A stretch of DNA of 64,000 nt, taken from NCBI GenBank assembly GCA_017480325.1, contig JAFVAY010000008.1, forward strand, positions 62,001-126,000. Reading direction: 5' to 3'. Below the pieces are notes generated by a model that saw only the letters and a list, made by a program, of their open reading frames with translations, did no database searches and was not told the DNA's origin. The DNA is from Clostridiales bacterium (GTDB lineage Bacteria > Bacillota > Clostridia > Saccharofermentanales > Saccharofermentanaceae). Each line of letters begins with the position of its first letter. Position 1 is the stretch's first letter. Below, piece after piece: positions 60,609 to 64,000 of this stretch. The position numbers and the translations under genes were made by a program.

Positions 60609-60775
60609 CAGATACAGATTTTTCTTTGATATCTGTATCTGATGCAATGTCATCATTCAAGAGATACATGCTCAAGACATAAATCTGTATCCAATCTTGC
60701 TTTTATAGCTTCCGGATACAATTACCATGTAAAAATCTGTATCTGAGTTGGTGTTTTGATTAATCGGATACAACT
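60609..60775. repeat. Intergenic hairpin repeat, word ATCTGTATC (locus C)
   Basis: CAGATACAGAT (60609-60619) and ATCTGTATCTG (60631-60641) form a perfect 11-bp stem. ATCTGTATCC recurs at 60683, ATCTGTATCTG at 60735 and GGATACA at 60714 and 60766. The 240 bp before the SDR gene contain no other recognisable feature. Confidence 0.6.
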
Positions 60776-60806
60776 TGACAAATAAGAGAAATAAATCTGA
60801 AGAATT

Positions 60807-61499
60807 TCAGATCAGAAATCCGCCGTTGATGCCGATGATCTGGCCTGTGATGAAGGAGGAGCTGTCGGTGGAGAGGTTGTAGATCACCTTAGCGACGTCC
60901 TGAGGCTGGCCGAGTCTTTGAAGGGGAGTGTCGTACATAAGATTACGCTTATCCTCGTCTGAGAAAAGCTTCATCATATCGGTATCGATAACTCCGGGCG
61001 ATACGGCGTTGACTCTTATGCCTGAGGGACCTAGTTCCTTGGCAAGAGATTTCACATAGGCGTCGATGGCGCCCTTGGAGGCTGAATACAGTGACTCGCA
61101 GGAGGCTCCGGTCTGTCCCCACATGGAAGATACGGCGGTGATGACACCTCTCTTGGCATTGACCATGGAGGGGATGACCTCATTGCAGACTGCGAAGAAG
61201 CCGCCGAAATTCGTATTCATTATTCGAAGATAATCCTCATAGGAGAAGTCTGTGGTAAGTCCTGTAAGGCTTATGCCTGCGCAGTATATGAGAATATCTA
61301 TAGGTCCGAATTCGGAGGATGCAGTCTCAACTCCGGCTTTGATCTCTGAGGGGATCGTAACATCAGCCTTTATCGCATATCCGATCTTGCCTGGAGCGTG
61401 CTTGTAAAAATAGCTTACGTCGTAGCCTTCTTTCTCGAAAAGAGCTACCGTCGCTGCCCCTATACCGCGAGATCCGCCTGCCACCAGCACATGTGCCAT
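60807..61499 (-). CDS. Short-chain dehydrogenase/reductase, FabG-like
   Basis: A 230-residue SDR enzyme. Cofactor motif VAGGSRGIGAATV, NAG-like YCAGISLTG, catalytic Ser in TAVSSMWG, and YSASKG with Tyr and Lys. SSFITGQIIGINGGF closes it. FabG-type 3-ketoacyl reductases are the nearest fit, but it stands apart from other fatty-acid genes. Confidence 0.88.
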   Translation of the reverse strand: MAHVLVAGGSRGIGAATVALFEKEGYDVSYFYKHAPGKIGYAIKADVTIPSEIKAGVETASSEFGPIDILIYCAGISLTGLTTDFSYEDYLRIMNTNFGGFFAVCNEVIPSMVNAKRGVITAVSSMWGQTGASCESLYSASKGAIDAYVKSLAKELGPSGIRVNAVSPGVIDTDMMKLFSDEDKRNLMYDTPLQRLGQPQDVAKVIYNLSTDSSSFITGQIIGINGGFLI

Positions 61500-61597
61500 A
61501 TAAATACCTCACTTGACCTTTCAAGGATAATAAAATAGTTGAAGCCGATATGCAAACATATTAAAATTGTTGAGCTTAAGAAATGAGGTTAGAGAAA

Positions 61598-62416
61598 ATG
61601 TCTGATAATAACGAAGAGATAAAGGACCTGATAACAGACGAGGAAGAGGATGCCGAATACGAGCGTGCTCTGGCAGCCCTTAATAAATCTAAGGGTGAAC
61701 GCGTAAAGAAGATAACAGAGGAGAAGAAGGCCAAGAAGAAGGAAGCGAAGGCTAAGGAGGAAGCGGATAAGCCCGCGCCCTCGGGCTTCATCGCCAAGTG
61801 TAAGAAGGACCCTGTTATCCCTATTACCATAATTCTCCTTGTTGCCGTGGTTGTCGGTATTCTGATCCATATTATCGTTCCTATGCTGTCGGTTAAGTCG
61901 TTAGGGGTAACGGTAGATGAGTTCAGGGAGAATTACTCTAATGCCAGTATCTATAGAGCGACGCTCGCGCCTTATAACTTCGCTATCCCGGAGGTGACAT
62001 ATACAGACGGCAAGACTCTGGCTCTTACTGCAGCCGGTGAGGCTCAGAACAGAGAAGAGGACAAGCTTCAGTATTTCTCTGCCGCTATTCCCAATACAGC
62101 CACTACCTTCAGCACTGCAATACAGGGAAGTGTCCGTAAATCCGATAATAAGATCACGGCGATAAGGGTCATGGCTCAGATCAGTGATGATCCCAATTAC
62201 TTTAATTTCTTGGTGCTTTACTTCGGAAGCTACCTTCAGGCATTAGCTCCTGACGTATCCGATCAGGATATCGAGACTCTTGTGGCTGAGGCGCTTAACA
62301 ATGTCGCAGGTGCAGACTTCACGGTAAGACAGGATATCGCCTTCAGAGCTTCGCTTGTTAACGGTGACTCGGTAAGCTACGTAGCCTTCGATATCATGCC
62401 TGCCGGCAATCTGTGA
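61598..62416 (+). CDS. Membrane protein with charged coiled N-terminus
   Basis: A 272-residue protein: residues 1-65 highly charged and helical (EEEDAEYERALAALNKSKGERVKKITEEKKAKKKEAKAK-type), one helix at about 73-100, then an outside domain of about 170 residues, unrecognised. GAGG precedes the ATG at 61598 at 10 bp. A terminator follows at 62444. Confidence 0.6.
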   Translation: MSDNNEEIKDLITDEEEDAEYERALAALNKSKGERVKKITEEKKAKKKEAKAKEEADKPAPSGFIAKCKKDPVIPITIILLVAVVVGILIHIIVPMLSVKSLGVTVDEFRENYSNASIYRATLAPYNFAIPEVTYTDGKTLALTAAGEAQNREEDKLQYFSAAIPNTATTFSTAIQGSVRKSDNKITAIRVMAQISDDPNYFNFLVLYFGSYLQALAPDVSDQDIETLVAEALNNVAGADFTVRQDIAFRASLVNGDSVSYVAFDIMPAGNL

Positions 62417-62443
62417 TAGTACAACAATTTCAGATATAAACTT

Positions 62444-62472
62444 AAAGGACAGCCCGTGAGGACTGTCCTTTA
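62444..62472. terminator. Bidirectional terminator
   Basis: AAAGGACAG pairs with CTGTCCTTT; it serves both the plus-strand gene and the minus-strand tRNA-Trp. Confidence 0.75.
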
Positions 62473-62476
62473 TGCT

Positions 62477-62551
62477 TGGCAGGGGAGACACGATTCGAAC
62501 GCGCAACCGGCGGTTTTGGAGACCGCTGCTCTACCGTTGAGCCACTCCCCT
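62477..62551 (-). tRNA. tRNA-Trp (CCA)
   Basis: On the minus strand AGGGGAG pairs with CTCCCCT, anticodon loop CTCCAAA gives CCA, T-arm GCGCG-TTCGAAT-CGTGT, discriminator G and encoded CCA. 75 nt. Confidence 0.96.
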
Positions 62552-62642
62552 ATGCGCGAGAGTAAGTTTACTTAAACCTTTGCAACCTGTCAAGTGTAAT
62601 GTTATCATCACTTTTATAATAAATAATATAGAGGTACGGCTT

Positions 62643-63440
62643 ATGAAGCTTACAGTTATAGGCGCGGGGAATATGGGTCGCGCCCTGATGAAGGGATTTA
62701 TAGAGGGTGGCGTTCTTAAGCCTTCGCAGATCACAGTCTATGATATTATTTCTAAGGCCGCTATCAGTGCCGGTGAGACATTGGGTGTTAATGTATCTGA
62801 TGACCCGAACGCTGATGTTAAGGACAGCGATTATGTACTGATGGCGGTTAAGCCTCAGCACTTTGACGCTACTTTGGCAGGGCTGAAGGACAGCCTTGGA
62901 GAGAATACCATTGTACTGTCTATAGCTGCTGCGGTTACTACATCCAGAATAAGCGGAATCATAGGAGACAGGAAATTCGTAAGGATAATGCCTAATACTC
63001 CCGCTCAGGTGGGAAGCGGTGTTTCCGCCGTGTGTCCGGTAGGCTTGAGCGAGGATGAGACGGAATTTGTTAAGAAGCTTCTCGAGACCTGCGGGATCGT
63101 TATTATCTGTGATGAGAAGACCCTTGATGCCATTGGCTGCGTCTCGGGAACCGGACCTGCTTACGTTATGCTTTTCGTAGAGGCCATGAGTGATGCGGCA
63201 GTAAGCCTCGGAATTAAGCGTGATGATGCTCTTAAGATCGCCGCTGCGACTGTTGCGGGCTCCGGTAAGCTGTGTCTCGAGACCGGGCTTCACCCCGCGG
63301 TGCTTAAGGATCAGGTTACAAGTCCTGCCGGAACTACCATAGAAGGCGTGATGGCACTCGAGGAGAACGGCTTCAGAAACGCGGTGATCAAGTCTGTAAC
63401 GGCAGCTGCCGAGAAGACACGCAGGATGCAGGGGAAGTAA
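62643..63440 (+). CDS. proC: Pyrroline-5-carboxylate reductase
   Basis: A 265-residue NAD(P)H enzyme that makes proline from pyrroline-5-carboxylate. Start MKLTVIGAGNMGRALMKG (Rossmann motif), preceded by GAGGTAC. Family block GCVSGTGPAYVMLFVEAM near 170-190 and SPAGTTIEGVMALEENGFR near the end. The stop overlaps the RNase H start (TAATG). Confidence 0.94.
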   Translation: MKLTVIGAGNMGRALMKGFIEGGVLKPSQITVYDIISKAAISAGETLGVNVSDDPNADVKDSDYVLMAVKPQHFDATLAGLKDSLGENTIVLSIAAAVTTSRISGIIGDRKFVRIMPNTPAQVGSGVSAVCPVGLSEDETEFVKKLLETCGIVIICDEKTLDAIGCVSGTGPAYVMLFVEAMSDAAVSLGIKRDDALKIAAATVAGSGKLCLETGLHPAVLKDQVTSPAGTTIEGVMALEENGFRNAVIKSVTAAAEKTRRMQGK

Positions 63441-63895
63441 TGGCAGCACTTACTAAGGTAACGATCTATACTGACGGAGCCTGCTCCGGTAACCCCGGCC
63501 CGGGTGGCTGGGGTGCTATTCTGTCTGCGGCAGGTAAAAGCAGAGAGATATCGGGAGGCGAGGCCCATACCACCAATAACCGTATGGAGATGATGGCTGT
63601 GATCAAGAGTCTCGAGCTTCTGACCCGTCCTTGTGAGGTGGAGGTATATTCCGACAGCGCTTATGTGGTTAACGCTTTTAATCAGGGCTGGATAGAGGGC
63701 TGGCAGAAGAAGGGCTGGAAGAACAGCGCCAAGAATGAAGTGGCGAATAAGGATCTGTGGATAAAACTGATCGAGCTTTGTAAGCTTCATACGGTCAGGT
63801 TCATCAAGGTCAAGGGCCATGCAGATAATGAGTTTAATAACAGATGTGACGAGCTGGCGGTAATGGAGTCCAAGCGATACGCGAAGGAAGACTGA
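63440..63895 (+). CDS. rnhA: Ribonuclease H (RNase HI)
   Basis: A 151-residue RNase HI. Catalytic residues: Asp in IYTDGACSGNPGPGGW, Glu in NNRMEMMAVIKSLE, Asp in VYSDSAYVVN, and Asp in HADNEFNNRCDELA. It removes RNA from RNA:DNA hybrids. It overlaps proC and the NUDIX gene by one base each. Confidence 0.96.
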   Translation: MAALTKVTIYTDGACSGNPGPGGWGAILSAAGKSREISGGEAHTTNNRMEMMAVIKSLELLTRPCEVEVYSDSAYVVNAFNQGWIEGWQKKGWKNSAKNEVANKDLWIKLIELCKLHTVRFIKVKGHADNEFNNRCDELAVMESKRYAKED

Positions 63896-64000
63896 TGGAA
63901 GAGAAATATCGTAACCTAATTGAAATAACTGAGACCTCTGAAGTAATTTTCCACGGAAAAGTTTTTGATACAATTGTTAAGACGGTCAGCCTGGCAGACG
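63895..64000 (+). CDS. NUDIX hydrolase, ADP-ribose-pyrophosphatase-like (3' end outside window)
   Basis: 35 residues only: MEEKYRNLIEITETSEVIFH and GKVFDTIVKTVSLAD, the N-terminal beta strand pattern of ADP-ribose pyrophosphatases. The NUDIX box lies beyond the window. It overlaps the rnhA stop (TGATG) and is part of that operon. Confidence 0.65.
   Translation, partial: MEEKYRNLIEITETSEVIFHGKVFDTIVKTVSLAD

Noticed and set aside
60609..60775. CRISPR array
   Set aside because: Repeats are 9-11 bp, in both orientations and irregularly spaced; no cas genes in the window.
62568..63449. Minus-strand 293-codon frame
   Set aside because: Antisense shadow of proC, which has clear family motifs and a ribosome site.

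Overview
The window reads as chromosome from an anaerobic member of the Bacillota, most likely class Clostridia. Supporting signs are strong GGAGG ribosome sites, sigma-A promoters, a meso-diaminopimelate dehydrogenase, a tmRNA with the tag ANDTQLVAA, duplicated FeoA with FeoB and its small Cys-rich partner, an FTR1/P19 iron system, and repeated secreted DUF4214 proteins. Genus cannot be read from the sequence.

Layout. 1-2.1 kb: end of a GGDEF/EAL protein and a repeat-rich gap. 2.1-11.3 kb: tmRNA, a zinc-ribbon protein, an amidase-like wall protein, a glycosyltransferase, a membrane-embedded LuxR-type regulator, a secreted DUF4214 protein, BioY, a YgjP-type peptidase, a HAD phosphatase and Ddh. 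11.4-18.7 kb: a kinase-like protein, a broken Rpn-type gene, a second DUF4214 protein, an SSS transporter with a COG2509 flavoprotein, tRNA-Ala with an odd downstream repeat, and two MgtC proteins. 18.9-33.7 kb: a large minus-strand iron/flavin block. 33.9-37.4 kb: a third DUF4214 protein beside an XRE-REC regulator and a histidine kinase. 37.4-40.6 kb: the feo operon. 40.7-52 kb: zinc-ribbon membrane paralogues, a serine hydrolase, an alpha/beta hydrolase, a nuclease-like gene with foreign character, an aldo/keto reductase, lipoproteins, TraX and a TetR-controlled ABC exporter. 52-64 kb: its permease, LtrA, citrate synthase, PutP, a decayed region, an SDR, tRNA-Trp, ProC, RNase H and the start of a NUDIX gene.

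The block at 18.9-33.7 kb is the main candidate for an unusual system. It joins a P19/FTR1/DUF2318/FtsX/ABC iron importer, of the type known from Campylobacter, to a flavinylation module (ApbE, NusG-domain-II protein, Gx transporter, FMN-binding lipoprotein) and a complete fumarate-reductase-like complex (cytochrome b, flavoprotein, Fe-S protein). A reasonable inference is an outward electron route that reduces ferric iron, or a flavin, for uptake. Three iron promoters, at FTR1, DUF4418 and FeoA, carry the same TTAG-N6-CTAA inverted repeat just downstream of the -10 box, so the block and feo probably form one regulon.

Two further patterns stand out. The tmRNA and tRNA-Ala genes are each followed by a roughly 240-bp element that carries an inverted copy of that gene's own T-arm, a direct copy of that gene's own 3' end, and an almost identical 72-bp hairpin. 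Several genes (bioY, the 8474 gene, mgtC, ltrA, the 47192 gene) have a -10 box 6-7 nt before the ATG and no ribosome site, which suggests leaderless mRNAs.
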